Shown here one piece after another: positions 24,451-33,356 of a stretch of DNA of 60,867 nucleotides; the stretch's first letter is position 1; every line of letters starts with the position of its first letter. Source of the DNA: J051 sp040289295 (lineage in GTDB: Bacteria; Armatimonadota; Fimbriimonadia; Fimbriimonadales; ATM1). The DNA lies in contig PSLA01000013.1 of the NCBI GenBank assembly GCA_040289295.1, positions 1 through 60,867 on the forward strand. Reading direction: 5' to 3'. The notes beneath the pieces are model-generated. The model did not search any database. It was not told the origin of the DNA and worked only from the letters and a program-made list of their open reading frames with translations. A program made the position numbers and the translations under genes.

Positions 24451-25959
24451 ATGTGGGCGTTGTCCGTCAACGCCTACCAGGTGCCCAAGGAGGATCCTCG
24501 TGCGCCGGTCGAACTGGTTTGCGAGAACCGGTACGTCCGGGCGACTCTGAGCACGTGCGATGGGGGAAGCATCCACTTTGCGCGGAAGGGCGATGGTGGT
24601 CCTGCTGTTGCCCTTGCGGCTCCACTCTCCGCGCGCGGCCGAGCCGTCCTCAGCGCAGTGCATGAAGGGGCGGACGAGGCGCGCGCGTTCTTTGGTGGGG
24701 TGTACGGCGACAGCGGTGTTACGTGGGAGGCTCAAGTTAGGCTGCGCAGCGCTTCTGCTTCCCTATTCCTCAGTTGGAAGCTATTCAACCGTCGGATAGC
24801 GCTGAGCGAGGCCGTGCCCATGTCCCTGAGATTTCCCGCGCCCACGAGAGCGCTTGCCGGCGGAATTTGCTGCATTCTCGACGGATCGGCCATCGTCGTT
24901 GCTTCTGATGAGCGAGTGGCAGGTGTACACGTGCGGGACGATAGGGTGCTGATCGAGGCTCGTGCGCCGGCGCTGCTCCCGCCGCTTCGCACCCGCGTGG
25001 TGTCGTGCGCACTCCATCTCGTATCTGTGCCGGGCGACCCGGTCGCAGCAAATGAGCGCTTCGTCGTGTTGCGGAACGCGGACGAGGGGAAACTCCGCGT
25101 GCATGCTGCAGAGGAGACGCCCAGCGCAAAAGTGTTCCTTCAGTTGGAAAGCGGCGAAACAGTTGAAGCGCCGCTGAGCGCCTATCCGGAGCGAGCCGCC
25201 GAGTATGCCCTGCGAGGGCTTCGCGCTCAACCGAACCGGATACTGATCCGAGGCGAAGGGGGCGAGACGCTGATGGACGCTCCAATGCGCGGGCGGGACC
25301 TTGACGGCATTCGGGCGACTGTTCCGGTCGAGTGGGAGCAATGGGATGAGTTACCCCTCGCCAGGGGAATGTGCCTGCTTGCAGAAGGGCGACAAGCCGA
25401 GGCAGAAAAACTGTTGCTCGCAGCGACGCACGCGCCGGGCTTGGAGCACGCGGCATGGTTCGCCCTCGGGCTGTCAGCTATGCGCAGTGAAAGGTGGCTG
25501 CTTGCTGGAGCAGATTTCGAGGAGTCATTGCTCTATTGCGGCTCGAATCCATTGGCGTGGTGGCTTAAGAATTGGTCGCTGCGGCGCGCCGGCGTAGAAG
25601 ATGAGAACGACCTGCCCAATGCGCACTTTCTTGCGCCGCTCGATCCATGCCTTCGCGCGGAAGCGTTCCTTTCGGGTGGAGGCGAGAAGGTGCTTGAGGA
25701 GTTCGGCACCGACCCTGTGCCGTTCCTCGAGGTTGCCGACGTTCTGTGGTGGGGCGGGCAGGAGCCGGAGCGACAAGCCGTCCTCGCGGCGGGAGCCGAA
25801 CAGACGCACGACGCCTTGTTGCATCGCCTGAGGGCGATTGGCCTGCGCCGAAAGGGATTGGAGCTGGAGGCTGCAGAAGAACAGCGAAAAGTCGAAGCGG
25901 CGCAATCGAGCGAGGAACCGCGGAGGGTCAGCGAGTTGATCGAGTTGGAGATACCGTAG
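24451..25959 (+). CDS. Unrecognised protein with beta-rich N-terminus and TPR-like C-terminus
   Basis: The 502-residue protein has no signal peptide. The first 250 residues are beta-rich and vaguely like the galactose-mutarotase-type fold of DUF5107 proteins (YVRATLSTCDGGSIHF, SLFLSWKLFNRRIALSEA). From about 300 on it is helical with repeat-like units such as ECACLLAEGRQAEAEKLL-type and AAWFALGLSAMRSERWLLAG, typical of tetratricopeptide solenoids. DUF5107 plus TPR is a known architecture, so that is my best guess. The start is uncertain: a TAGAAT hexamer overlaps ATG 24451, so TTG 24460 or GTG 24481 may be used instead. Confidence 0.55.
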   Translation: MWALSVNAYQVPKEDPRAPVELVCENRYVRATLSTCDGGSIHFARKGDGGPAVALAAPLSARGRAVLSAVHEGADEARAFFGGVYGDSGVTWEAQVRLRSASASLFLSWKLFNRRIALSEAVPMSLRFPAPTRALAGGICCILDGSAIVVASDERVAGVHVRDDRVLIEARAPALLPPLRTRVVSCALHLVSVPGDPVAANERFVVLRNADEGKLRVHAAEETPSAKVFLQLESGETVEAPLSAYPERAAEYALRGLRAQPNRILIRGEGGETLMDAPMRGRDLDGIRATVPVEWEQWDELPLARGMCLLAEGRQAEAEKLLLAATHAPGLEHAAWFALGLSAMRSERWLLAGADFEESLLYCGSNPLAWWLKNWSLRRAGVEDENDLPNAHFLAPLDPCLRAEAFLSGGGEKVLEEFGTDPVPFLEVADVLWWGGQEPERQAVLAAGAEQTHDALLHRLRAIGLRRKGLELEAAEEQRKVEAAQSSEEPRRVSELIELEIP

Positions 25960-26048
25960 CAGCTGTTGCCAAGCACTTCTGGGCAATGGGAAGCAACGCG
26001 CGCAGGTAGGCTGGTCGTTCAAGAGAATCGGACTGGAGGACAGAGAAG

Positions 26049-26699
26049 ATGATACGCTTCGTGATTGCCGATGATGAAGAGGCGTACCGCAAGGCGCTCC
26101 ATCGCATCCTTGCATCCGCAAAGGGCATAGAGTGCGTGGGGATCGGTTCGGATGGACGCGAGGCGCTTGACCGGTGCATGACCGAGGACGCCGATGTTCT
26201 GCTCACTGACATTGAGATGCCGCGCATGACGGGCCTCGAGTGCATCCGTGAACTGAAGCGCAAGAAGCACGACATTGAAGTGGTCGTCCTTACCGTCCAT
26301 GAAGAGGACGAGCTGGTCTTCGAGGCTTTACGACTCGGAGCGATCGGGTACCTGCTGAAGACCAGCTTACCTAGCGATGTTATCGAAGCTATCGAGCGCG
26401 CCGTTGCGGGCGAGGCGACGCTCTCACCAAACATCGCCACGAAGGTGCTGCAGGAGTTCCGCAGACAACAGGAGGACGAGGAACTGGAGGACGAGCACCT
26501 CTACGAGCTCAGCGACCGCGAGAAGGAGGTGCTTACTCTCATCACGCAGGGATTGCGCAACAAGGAGATTGCGGATCGGCTTGGCGTCGCAGAGAAGACC
26601 ATCAAGAATCACGTTTCGAACATCCTGAAGGCGCTGCAGGTGAACAGTCGCACCGAGGCGGCGATGAAGGCGGTGCGCGAGAAGCTGCTCGGAGATTAG
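26049..26699 (+). CDS. NarL/FixJ-type response regulator, orphan
   Basis: The 216-residue regulator has a receiver domain (VIADDEEAYRKAL, phospho-acceptor Asp in LLTDIEMPRMTG, VVVLTVHEED, Lys in YLLKTSLPSDVIEAI). A LuxR-type helix-turn-helix follows (LSDREKEVLTLITQGLRNKE, IADRLGVAEKTIKNHVSNIL). It should bind DNA as a dimer after phosphorylation. No histidine kinase is adjacent. GGAGG lies about ten bases before the ATG. A linker rich in Glu/Gln separates the two domains. Confidence 0.92.
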   Translation: MIRFVIADDEEAYRKALHRILASAKGIECVGIGSDGREALDRCMTEDADVLLTDIEMPRMTGLECIRELKRKKHDIEVVVLTVHEEDELVFEALRLGAIGYLLKTSLPSDVIEAIERAVAGEATLSPNIATKVLQEFRRQQEDEELEDEHLYELSDREKEVLTLITQGLRNKEIADRLGVAEKTIKNHVSNILKALQVNSRTEAAMKAVREKLLGD

Positions 26700-26752
26700 C
26701 GCCCCCGCCAGCTCGAGGGAGCGCGAGCGTCCCCGCGAGCCCACCACCCAGC

Positions 26753-28075
26753 TTAGGGCAAGTCAAGGTACTCGCGCAAAGACGCATACTCCAGGTGCTT
26801 AGGCGCGATGCCGGACGCCGCGCAGAGCGCCGCCGCTGCACCCGCCGCCTCGCCCATAGAGCGGCAGACCGGCTGAATCCGTACGCTCGACTGTGCCGCA
26901 AACGTCGCGCTGAGGCAGCGACCGGCGACCAACGCATTCACGATTCCCTTCGGTACCAAACAGCGATACGGAATCTCGTGGTAGTCATCTTTTGGCAACG
27001 CGCGCAACTCGACGCCGCCGCCGACAAGGTGGATGTCAATCGGATATCGGTTACGCGCGATGGCATCGGGAAACTTCCGTGCCGTCTGGTGATCTTCTTC
27101 GGTCAAGACGTATTCGCCTACGACTCTGCGGCTCTCGCGATTCCCGATCATCGGCGCGACAACGGAGATGTAACTGCGCTCGAAGCCCGGTATGAACCGC
27201 TGGACGAATTGATGAACCCGCTGAATTGCAAGTCGTCCCGCAGATAGCGCTTCGCTTACCGAGAAGGGATCGAGCGGATCAAAACCGACCAACCGTGGAC
27301 AATTGAACGCCAACTCGCGTGGCCTCCCGTGGATTGTGAAGAACTGGAAGTATCCGAGATCGCCTTCTTTCAATAGCCCTTCGGCGACAGCCTTTGAGAC
27401 CACATCGGCGATGGGTGAGCGGCTCGCCTCGGCAAAACCGACATGAAGGAATCGCTCCGTGGCGGGCGAGGCGTGCTCGCGGAAGTGTGCAGCGACTTGT
27501 CGAACGTCTACGTTGGCAACCGTGAAGCGCAGCGTCATCGGCTGGTTCACTCCGTGCTCATCGCCGGACACCGTTTTTCCACCGGCGAAGAACACGACGT
27601 CCGCGTCTCCCGTTGCGTCAACGAACGTCTTCGCACTGAAGTGCAATGCGCCTGCCTTGGTCTGAACAATAACCTTTTCTATGCGGATATCAGCGCCCGC
27701 GTCGGACGTTTCGACTGATGCGAGCATCGCGTTGTACAGTCTAACAACTCCCGCCTCTTCCGCCATCTCCTCAAGGATGGCGGAAACTGTAACGGGGTCG
27801 TACCAAACTTGGGCGTTTGGGACGTCTCCTTCACCGCATCGCGCGGCATGGCGTTGCTGTATCTCTAAGTTGATTCCACGGCACAGTTGCTCGTCACCCA
27901 AGTAGTTCGGCATCATGGGGGTTACCCACGCAAACGTTTGGGTGCCGCCAAGCCCTGATAGCGCTTCGACGACGAGCGTCTTTGCGCCGAGGCGCGCAGC
28001 CTTGATGGCTGCAACCGCGCCCGCCGTTCCGCCTCCGCAGACGATAACGTCGTATCCGTCGGAGCGGCTTGGCAT
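26753..28075 (-). CDS. FAD-dependent oxidoreductase (FAD_oxidored family)
   Basis: The 440-residue flavoprotein begins with the dinucleotide motif VIVCGGGTAGAVAAIKAARL and contains the second glycine block TFVDATGDADVVFFAG. Its C-terminal part has the FAD-contact region ALVAGRCLSATFAAQSSVR and MGEAAGAAAALC. This matches the PF12831-type oxidoreductases found with sugar and sialic-acid catabolism in several phyla; the substrate is unknown. ATG 28075 is only two bases after the stop of the cyclase gene, so the two are co-transcribed. No signal peptide is seen. Confidence 0.82.
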   Translation of the reverse strand: MPSRSDGYDVIVCGGGTAGAVAAIKAARLGAKTLVVEALSGLGGTQTFAWVTPMMPNYLGDEQLCRGINLEIQQRHAARCGEGDVPNAQVWYDPVTVSAILEEMAEEAGVVRLYNAMLASVETSDAGADIRIEKVIVQTKAGALHFSAKTFVDATGDADVVFFAGGKTVSGDEHGVNQPMTLRFTVANVDVRQVAAHFREHASPATERFLHVGFAEASRSPIADVVSKAVAEGLLKEGDLGYFQFFTIHGRPRELAFNCPRLVGFDPLDPFSVSEALSAGRLAIQRVHQFVQRFIPGFERSYISVVAPMIGNRESRRVVGEYVLTEEDHQTARKFPDAIARNRYPIDIHLVGGGVELRALPKDDYHEIPYRCLVPKGIVNALVAGRCLSATFAAQSSVRIQPVCRSMGEAAGAAAALCAASGIAPKHLEYASLREYLDLP

Positions 28076-28077
28076 CT

Positions 28078-29310
28078 CTACGTTCCGGGAAGGGGCGGCG
28101 GGGCGAGCGTGGACGGACGCTCGATGGAAGGCGTCGCCTCGCTGTGCAGCCTCCACACGACGGCCTGGATGCCGCGCACCTCGAGAGTTTCACCTACCAG
28201 CGCGCCCGGTCCGCCCGGGCAGAGCAGAGCAGCTTCGCGCGAGACGACCACTCCTCCCGCGGGTGCGGCCTTTTGAAGGTGTGCCGCGACGTCAATCACG
28301 TGCGAGTAGTTCACGGACGAAGGGTCGCCGCCGACCGGGGTTACCACCCGACCGGTGTGGATTCCGCACCGCAAGCGAAACGGGCGTTTCGTGCGATTCA
28401 AGTGCGCGTTGAATTCGATCATTCCCGCTTGGATGCGCTTCGCGGCGAGGAACGCCTGCTGCGGATGGTCGAACGCAAACAGCAGCCCGTCGCCCGCGGC
28501 GCTGTGCAGCGATCCTCCGAATTGTTGCGCAATCCGGCACGCGTATCGCGAGTATTCGCCGAAAGAGTACTCGGTCGCAAGGGGTTCGCACTCTGCCTTG
28601 ATTCCGGTGCTATCCACGATGTCCACCGACAGGAAAGTCAGGCTTCGCTCACCGAGGCGCAACTCATCTTGCAGTTCGATGAGTTGGCGGAGCAACTCCT
28701 TCCTCCGGGCTTCCGGGTCATGTTGGAAACGCAAGCGCAGAATCTTGTCTCGCAAGCCGCCAACTAGCCAGCCGAGACCCGCTCCCACCAATGTAAGTCC
28801 GACGATGAGCATTCCGTCGAATGGCGCCTCTGGCTGTAAAAGCACAGAGAAGAACGACCGCCCGATCACGTACGAAGCTCCGATGGTCGCTCCCACGAGC
28901 ATTGCCAGCTCGCGCCGTTTGGCGAGCGCGGTATTGTATACGGCGAGCGCAACCAGAAGCACCTGCATAACCGTTCCAAGCCCGTAATCGTCGCCGAACT
29001 TCGCGCCAAGCGTCGCCACGAGGCCTGCCTGCAAGCCGAGAAACGCCGAGGTGACAGTCCGTCGCGTCGCCTCGCCCATTTGCCCAAGTTGCGCGCGGAG
29101 CGCTCCCCACCATGTGCGCCGAACCTTCCTGCGTTCGTCAACCTCTCGCAAGGTGCTTTGCAGCGTCTCAGCCGAGGCGCCCGTCTCCTCGGCGATGTTC
29201 GCTAACAGGTTGGCGAACTCGCGCTCCGAGTCGGCTTGCGCGAAGCATTGCGCCAACCCTTCCGCCGTCAGGCGTTGCCGCTGCGCATGCTCCTTATCTT
29301 CACCGGGCAT
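28078..29310 (-). CDS. Membrane class III adenylate/guanylate cyclase
   Basis: The 410-residue protein has an N-terminal helical, charged part (about 1-85). Three or four membrane helices follow (about 90-215, e.g. GTVMQVLLVALAVYNTALA and MLIVGLTLVGAGLGWLVGG), then a coiled linker and a class III cyclase domain (about 230-390). Metal-binding aspartates are visible in FLSVDIVDSTG and AAGDGLLFAF; NYSHVIDVAAHLQKAA corresponds to the transition-state/substrate region. It should make cAMP or cGMP; the purine-selecting residues cannot be assigned by eye. ATG 29310 replaces a much longer open frame that runs into moaD territory. A TAGAAT lies ten bases upstream. Confidence 0.85.
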   Translation of the reverse strand: MPGEDKEHAQRQRLTAEGLAQCFAQADSEREFANLLANIAEETGASAETLQSTLREVDERRKVRRTWWGALRAQLGQMGEATRRTVTSAFLGLQAGLVATLGAKFGDDYGLGTVMQVLLVALAVYNTALAKRRELAMLVGATIGASYVIGRSFFSVLLQPEAPFDGMLIVGLTLVGAGLGWLVGGLRDKILRLRFQHDPEARRKELLRQLIELQDELRLGERSLTFLSVDIVDSTGIKAECEPLATEYSFGEYSRYACRIAQQFGGSLHSAAGDGLLFAFDHPQQAFLAAKRIQAGMIEFNAHLNRTKRPFRLRCGIHTGRVVTPVGGDPSSVNYSHVIDVAAHLQKAAPAGGVVVSREAALLCPGGPGALVGETLEVRGIQAVVWRLHSEATPSIERPSTLAPPPLPGT

Positions 29311-29336
29311 TCCTGAGTTTATTCTACTGGAATCGG

Positions 29337-29342
29337 TACACT
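29337..29342 (+). promoter_or_regulatory. -10 hexamer giving leaderless moaD mRNA
   Basis: TACACT ends exactly six bases before the moaD ATG (29349). No ribosome-binding site is present. It heads the overlapping moaD-moaE-reductase-oxidase-ispA run, so one leaderless message may cover five genes. Confidence 0.6.
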
Positions 29343-29348
29343 CGCGGT

Positions 29349-29579
29349 ATGACCATTCCGGTGCTGCTTTTCGCGAGCCTCCGCTCGAAACACGGCGAGT
29401 GCGTGCCGGTCGAACTGCCAACGCCCGCAACCGTGGGGGCACTGATATCACTCCTCCGCTCCAGAGGTCTTTGGGTAGACGGCGCCAGAGTTGCGGTCAA
29501 CCGTGCTTTCGTAACAGATGAACATACGATACAGCGGCACGACGAAGTTGCAGTCATCCCACCAGTGAGCGGCGGATGA
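29349..29579 (+). CDS. moaD: Molybdopterin synthase small subunit
   Basis: The 76-residue ubiquitin-fold protein begins TIPVLLFASLRSKHGE and ends VIPPVSGG. The C-terminal Gly-Gly is thiocarboxylated to donate sulfur for molybdopterin. It overlaps moaE by four bases (ATGA). No moeB-like activating enzyme lies nearby. Confidence 0.93.
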   Translation: MTIPVLLFASLRSKHGECVPVELPTPATVGALISLLRSRGLWVDGARVAVNRAFVTDEHTIQRHDEVAVIPPVSGG

Positions 29580-30022
29580 TTCGGTTGCAGCGAGAACCAA
29601 TAGACCCTGAAATGATTCGCCGAAGCCTTGAAGGAACGGATGCTGGCGGCGTCGCCGTGTTCTGCGGCGAAGTGCGGGCTGTGACGAGCGGCGTGGTCAC
29701 CGAGCGCGTCGTGTACACTGCTTATGAACCAATGGCGCTCGCCGAGATGGAACGCCTTGCCACGCAGGCATCGAAGCGCTGGAGTGCCCGTGTAGCAATT
29801 GTCCATCGCCTGGGCCAGCTAATGCCAGGTGAGATCGCCGTGGTCACGGCAGCCGCGTGCGTGCACCGAGCTGAGGCGTTTGAAGCCTGCCGTTTCCTCA
29901 TCGAGCGTCTTAAGGCGGACGTCCCTATCTGGAAGGAGGAGTTTGGCCCGGACGGGAACATCATCCGCGAGGGAGAGCAGACGGTGCGGGTCGAAAGCGC
30001 CGACGAGGTAGACCGCCGGTGA
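29576..30022 (+). CDS. moaE: Molybdopterin synthase catalytic subunit
   Basis: MoaE binds precursor Z and receives sulfur from MoaD to form the dithiolene. The 148-residue protein has GGVAVFCGEVRA, YTAYEPMALAEMERLA, RLGQLMPGEIAVV and the active-site lysines in LKADVPIWKEEF. It overlaps moaD and the downstream reductase by four bases each. The pair is encoded apart from moaA, which lies about 5 kb away on the other strand. Confidence 0.95.
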   Translation: MIRLQREPIDPEMIRRSLEGTDAGGVAVFCGEVRAVTSGVVTERVVYTAYEPMALAEMERLATQASKRWSARVAIVHRLGQLMPGEIAVVTAAACVHRAEAFEACRFLIERLKADVPIWKEEFGPDGNIIREGEQTVRVESADEVDRR

Positions 30023-31017
30023 AGGACGTAACCATTATTGGCGCAGGGCCCGTGGGGCTGTTTGGAGCGTTCTACGCAGGCATGCGAGGAATGTCGGTGC
30101 GCGTTGTTGATTCCCAACCGCAAACGGGGGGGCAACTGACTGCTCTTTATCCAGATAAGCCGATCTATGACATGCCCGGCTTCCCGGAAATCTCCGCGCG
30201 AGACTTGGCAAACGCGATGGCGCTCCAGGCGGGTCGCTTCCATCCCGAGTATGTGCTCGGCTGCCAGGCGGAGAGCCTCGTGCAGCTCGAGCAGGGTTGG
30301 CGTCTCGGAACCAAAAATGGAGATGTGTACCTCTCCCGCACCGTGATCATCTGCGGGGGCGTTGGCGCCTTCCAACCAACGAGAATTGGGCTTGAGAACG
30401 AGTCCCACTTTTTGGGCAAGGGGCTCGGCTATGGCGTACAGGACCGCGCAGCACTGGTGGGTAAGCGAGTAGTCGTCGTCGGCGGTGGAGATTCGGCTGT
30501 AGACTGGGCGCTTGCTCTCGAGGGTGTCGCTCGCTCGGTTACCCTAATCCACCGCCGCGACCAGTTTCGCGCACACGAAGAGAGCGTTGCTACCCTCATG
30601 CGCTCCAGCGTTGCGCTTCGTTTATGGGAGGAGGTAGTCGAACTGAAAGGCTCTGATAAGCTCGTTGCCGTCGTTACGCAAAATCGACAGACCCAGGAGC
30701 GCACCGAGTTACCATGCGACTTTCTCTCGATCAACATCGGATATAAAACCGATCTTGGCCCGATACGCTCTTGGGGCCTCGAGCTGCAGAAGAACAAGAT
30801 TGTTGTCAACAGCCTGATGGAGACGAACCGCCCCGGTGTCTACGCGGCCGGCGATATCTGCACGCACCACGCCAAACTGGACCTCATCGCGACCGGCGTG
30901 GGCGAGGTGTGTATCGCCGTTAATGTGGCGAAGACATTCATAAACCCTGATGCGAAGCGGTTCCCGGGGCACAGCAGCGACATGACTCTGCCGCCGATCG
31001 TCAAGGAGGAGGCTTGA
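30019..31017 (+). CDS. Thioredoxin-reductase-like ferredoxin-NADP reductase
   Basis: The 332-residue flavoprotein has an N-terminal FAD motif (VTIIGAGPVGLFGAFYAG), YDMPGFPEISARDLA, the NADP-binding GKRVVVVGGGDSAVDWALAL and a C-terminal FAD block (GVYAAGDICTHHAKLDLIA). It lacks the CxxC redox pair of true thioredoxin reductases (VVDW stands there), which places it with type 2 ferredoxin-NADP reductases such as YumC. The GTG start overlaps moaE (GTGA). Co-transcription with molybdopterin synthase and an amine oxidase suggests electron supply to one of them, but this is inference. Confidence 0.9.
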   Translation: MKDVTIIGAGPVGLFGAFYAGMRGMSVRVVDSQPQTGGQLTALYPDKPIYDMPGFPEISARDLANAMALQAGRFHPEYVLGCQAESLVQLEQGWRLGTKNGDVYLSRTVIICGGVGAFQPTRIGLENESHFLGKGLGYGVQDRAALVGKRVVVVGGGDSAVDWALALEGVARSVTLIHRRDQFRAHEESVATLMRSSVALRLWEEVVELKGSDKLVAVVTQNRQTQERTELPCDFLSINIGYKTDLGPIRSWGLELQKNKIVVNSLMETNRPGVYAAGDICTHHAKLDLIATGVGEVCIAVNVAKTFINPDAKRFPGHSSDMTLPPIVKEEA

Positions 31018-32099
31018 AGGTCGCCGTCATAGGCGCGGGGGTGCATGGCGCGTGCTCCGCTCGCGCGCTCGCCTTGGCCGGCCACGAGGTTCACGTGTAT
31101 GAGCAGTTCGAGGTAGGGCACTCGCGCGGCTCCTCTCACGGCACCTCGCGCATCATCCGCCGGGCGTACGCCGACCTTTACTACGCCGAGTTGATGGGTG
31201 AAGTGTTTCCGCTTTGGGAGGAGTTCGAGCAACAGCTCGGCAAGCAGGTGTTGCACCGCTGCGGCCTGCTCATCTTCGGTCAGAGCACCGACCCGTGGTT
31301 CCGCAACGCGCGCGCAAGTCTGATATCCACCTCGACGCCGTTCGAAGCAATGGGTCCCATTGATGTGGCGCGACGCTTCGGAGGATTTCACCTCGAGCCC
31401 GACGAAGAAGCGCTGTTTGAGGAGGGCGCCGGTTTCCTCAAGGCTGAGCGGGTCATTCGGGGCGCGCTGGCGGTCGCGATGGAGAACGGTGCAAAGGTGC
31501 TCGAGGGCGTGCGCGCCCAGCCGACCGACGACGGCGTCATCGAAGGCACGAAATACGACGCGCTCGTAGTATGCGCGGGAGCATGGATTCGGCAATTCGT
31601 GCCGCTGCCCACACAAGTTCGATTGCAACACTTCGCCTACTTCACCGTTGAGGAAGGGCTGCCGCCGATGGCGTGGGTGGAAGCGAACGACGACCACTTC
31701 TACGGCTTTCCCGACTACGGGCGCGGGGCGAAGATTGGGTTGCACCGATACGGCCCCGAGGTCAACCCGTCGGACGGGCCGTTCAAGCCGAACCCGGATG
31801 TGATCCGCGAGATCGGCGAAGTCGCGCGATTCCGCCTTGGTGTAAGCCCTGCACCGCGCGAATCGTTCACCTGCTTGTACACCGTCTTGCCAGGAGAGGA
31901 GTTTGCAGTCGGCGCGCTGCCGATGAAGGTGCCGGCATTCTTTGCGAGCGCGTGCTCAGGCCACGGCTTCAAGTTCGGCATTTGGATCGGAAGACTGATG
32001 CGCGACCTCGTCGAGGGCAACACGTCCCTCGAGGCGCACAGCCGATTCGCGCCGCCTGCAGGGGTATTGCAGGGCGGCGAGGAGGAGCAGCGCGCGTGA
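31014..32099 (+). CDS. MSOX/MTOX-type FAD amine oxidase
   Basis: The 361-residue enzyme belongs to the sarcosine/N-methyltryptophan oxidase group. It starts KVAVIGAGVHGACSARALAL and has the active-site motif GSSHGTSRIIRRAY. The cysteine in SFTCLYTVLPGEEFAVG corresponds to the one that binds FAD covalently in monomeric sarcosine oxidase. ACSGHGFKFG near the C-terminus is also typical. It oxidises secondary amines to imine with hydrogen peroxide; the exact substrate is unknown. TTG 31014 with GGAGG just upstream overlaps the reductase stop. Confidence 0.88.
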   Translation: MKVAVIGAGVHGACSARALALAGHEVHVYEQFEVGHSRGSSHGTSRIIRRAYADLYYAELMGEVFPLWEEFEQQLGKQVLHRCGLLIFGQSTDPWFRNARASLISTSTPFEAMGPIDVARRFGGFHLEPDEEALFEEGAGFLKAERVIRGALAVAMENGAKVLEGVRAQPTDDGVIEGTKYDALVVCAGAWIRQFVPLPTQVRLQHFAYFTVEEGLPPMAWVEANDDHFYGFPDYGRGAKIGLHRYGPEVNPSDGPFKPNPDVIREIGEVARFRLGVSPAPRESFTCLYTVLPGEEFAVGALPMKVPAFFASACSGHGFKFGIWIGRLMRDLVEGNTSLEAHSRFAPPAGVLQGGEEEQRA

Positions 32100-32992
32100 C
32101 CTTCAAACGGTTCACCCTTGAATGGAAGCCCAAGATCGAGTTGGAGCTCGAGCGAATGCTCGACCAGCAAGCCGAAGGCCCCGCCGAGGCGCTTCAGGAG
32201 GCGATGAGATACGCCGTGCTCGGCGGTGGAAAGCGGTTCCGCCCTTTGCTCGCCCTGGCGATGTGCCGCGCTGTGTGCGGCGAGCCTGAGCGCGCTCTGG
32301 CAGCCGCGTGCGCCGTGGAACTGATTCATTGCTTCTCCCTCGTTCACGACGACCTACCCTGCATGGACAACGATGACCTGCGGCGAGGTAAACCCACATG
32401 CCACGTGAAGTTTGGCGAGGCAACCGCGCTCCTCGCTGGCGATGCGCTCTTGGCGCTCGGTTTTCAGTGTGCGCTTGAGCACTACTCGCGCGACCCGCGC
32501 GAGGGTTCAGCGGAGCGCACCCTCCGCGTGCTCCACGCCCTCACACGCGCCGTCGGCGTTCGAGGCATGGTCGGCGGTCAAGTCGGCGACATGCTCCTCC
32601 AGGGCGGGGAACCCACGCTTGAGCGAGTCAACTGGATTCACAGCCGGAAGACCGGCGCGCTTATCTCAGCGGCAGCCGAGCTGGGGGTTATCTGCGGCGG
32701 GGCGGACGAAGAGCGCGCCGCCGAAGCCGCCCGGTTCGGAGCAGAGGTCGGTCTGGCTTTCCAGATTCGAGACGACCTGCTGAACGAACTGTCACCCGCG
32801 GCGCAGACCGGCAAGTCGGGCGGCTCCGACCGCGTGCGCGGCAAGGTTACGCACCCCGCGGCGGTGGGTGCCGAGGAGGCGGAGCGCTTGATGCTGGAGG
32901 CGGTCCAGCGGGCATTACTCGTCGCCCGCTCCTTCGAGGACGATGGTCTGCTAAGCGACATTGCGCGCAGCGCCGCCGCCCGGAACGCGTAG
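32096..32992 (+). CDS. ispA: Polyprenyl (farnesyl-type) diphosphate synthase
   Basis: The enzyme condenses isopentenyl diphosphate with allylic diphosphates. The 298-residue protein has GGGKRFRP, the first aspartate-rich motif DDLPCMDND with two residues between pairs (short-chain, FPP/GPP type), KTGALISAA and a GQVGDM block. The second aspartate-rich motif reads DDLLN where DDxxD is normal. The TGKSGGSD loop is present. GTG 32096 overlaps the oxidase stop (GTGA); the longer open frame reads antisensibly through that gene and is rejected. Confidence 0.92.
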   Translation: MTFKRFTLEWKPKIELELERMLDQQAEGPAEALQEAMRYAVLGGGKRFRPLLALAMCRAVCGEPERALAAACAVELIHCFSLVHDDLPCMDNDDLRRGKPTCHVKFGEATALLAGDALLALGFQCALEHYSRDPREGSAERTLRVLHALTRAVGVRGMVGGQVGDMLLQGGEPTLERVNWIHSRKTGALISAAAELGVICGGADEERAAEAARFGAEVGLAFQIRDDLLNELSPAAQTGKSGGSDRVRGKVTHPAAVGAEEAERLMLEAVQRALLVARSFEDDGLLSDIARSAAARNA

Positions 32993-33026
32993 CGTCATCA
33001 GCCTGCGGCCTGCGCGGAGAGCTGAG

Positions 33027-33356
33027 ATGAGGCCGAGGATCGACTCGGTCACCCTTCCAATACCAAGCCAGGAAGCAGCCTTGTCAGCCGCCGCCAAGCT
33101 GTTGCGCGACGGCAGCTTGCTCATCGCGGGCGGCCAGTACCGACTCAACGACCAGGTTCTGTCGGACTTCAACGGACAGATCTACTACCCAGGCTACATG
33201 CATGCAGCGGCGCGCCCGATCATCACCGGTACCTCACCGCTGGCGATGCCCTACGGCCCAAACGGCACCTTTACCGTCCACACCAACGAGAGGTTGAGGA
33301 AGGGGGGGTGCGCGTCTCACGCACCGGCGCATCGGGTGCCATGTACAAGCGACTGA
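33027..33356 (+). CDS. Hypothetical 109-residue protein, possibly a gene fragment
   Basis: Codon choice looks coding (C/G-rich third positions) up to about 33300: the protein includes SLLIAGGQYRLNDQVLSDFN and PLAMPYGPNGTFTVHTN. At 33302-33308 a run of seven Gs is followed by a basic, low-quality tail and a stop, while another frame stays open to 33532. No family is recognised. It may be a short real gene, or a decayed or frameshifted one. No ribosome-binding site is obvious. Confidence 0.3.
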   Translation: MRPRIDSVTLPIPSQEAALSAAAKLLRDGSLLIAGGQYRLNDQVLSDFNGQIYYPGYMHAAARPIITGTSPLAMPYGPNGTFTVHTNERLRKGGCASHAPAHRVPCTSD

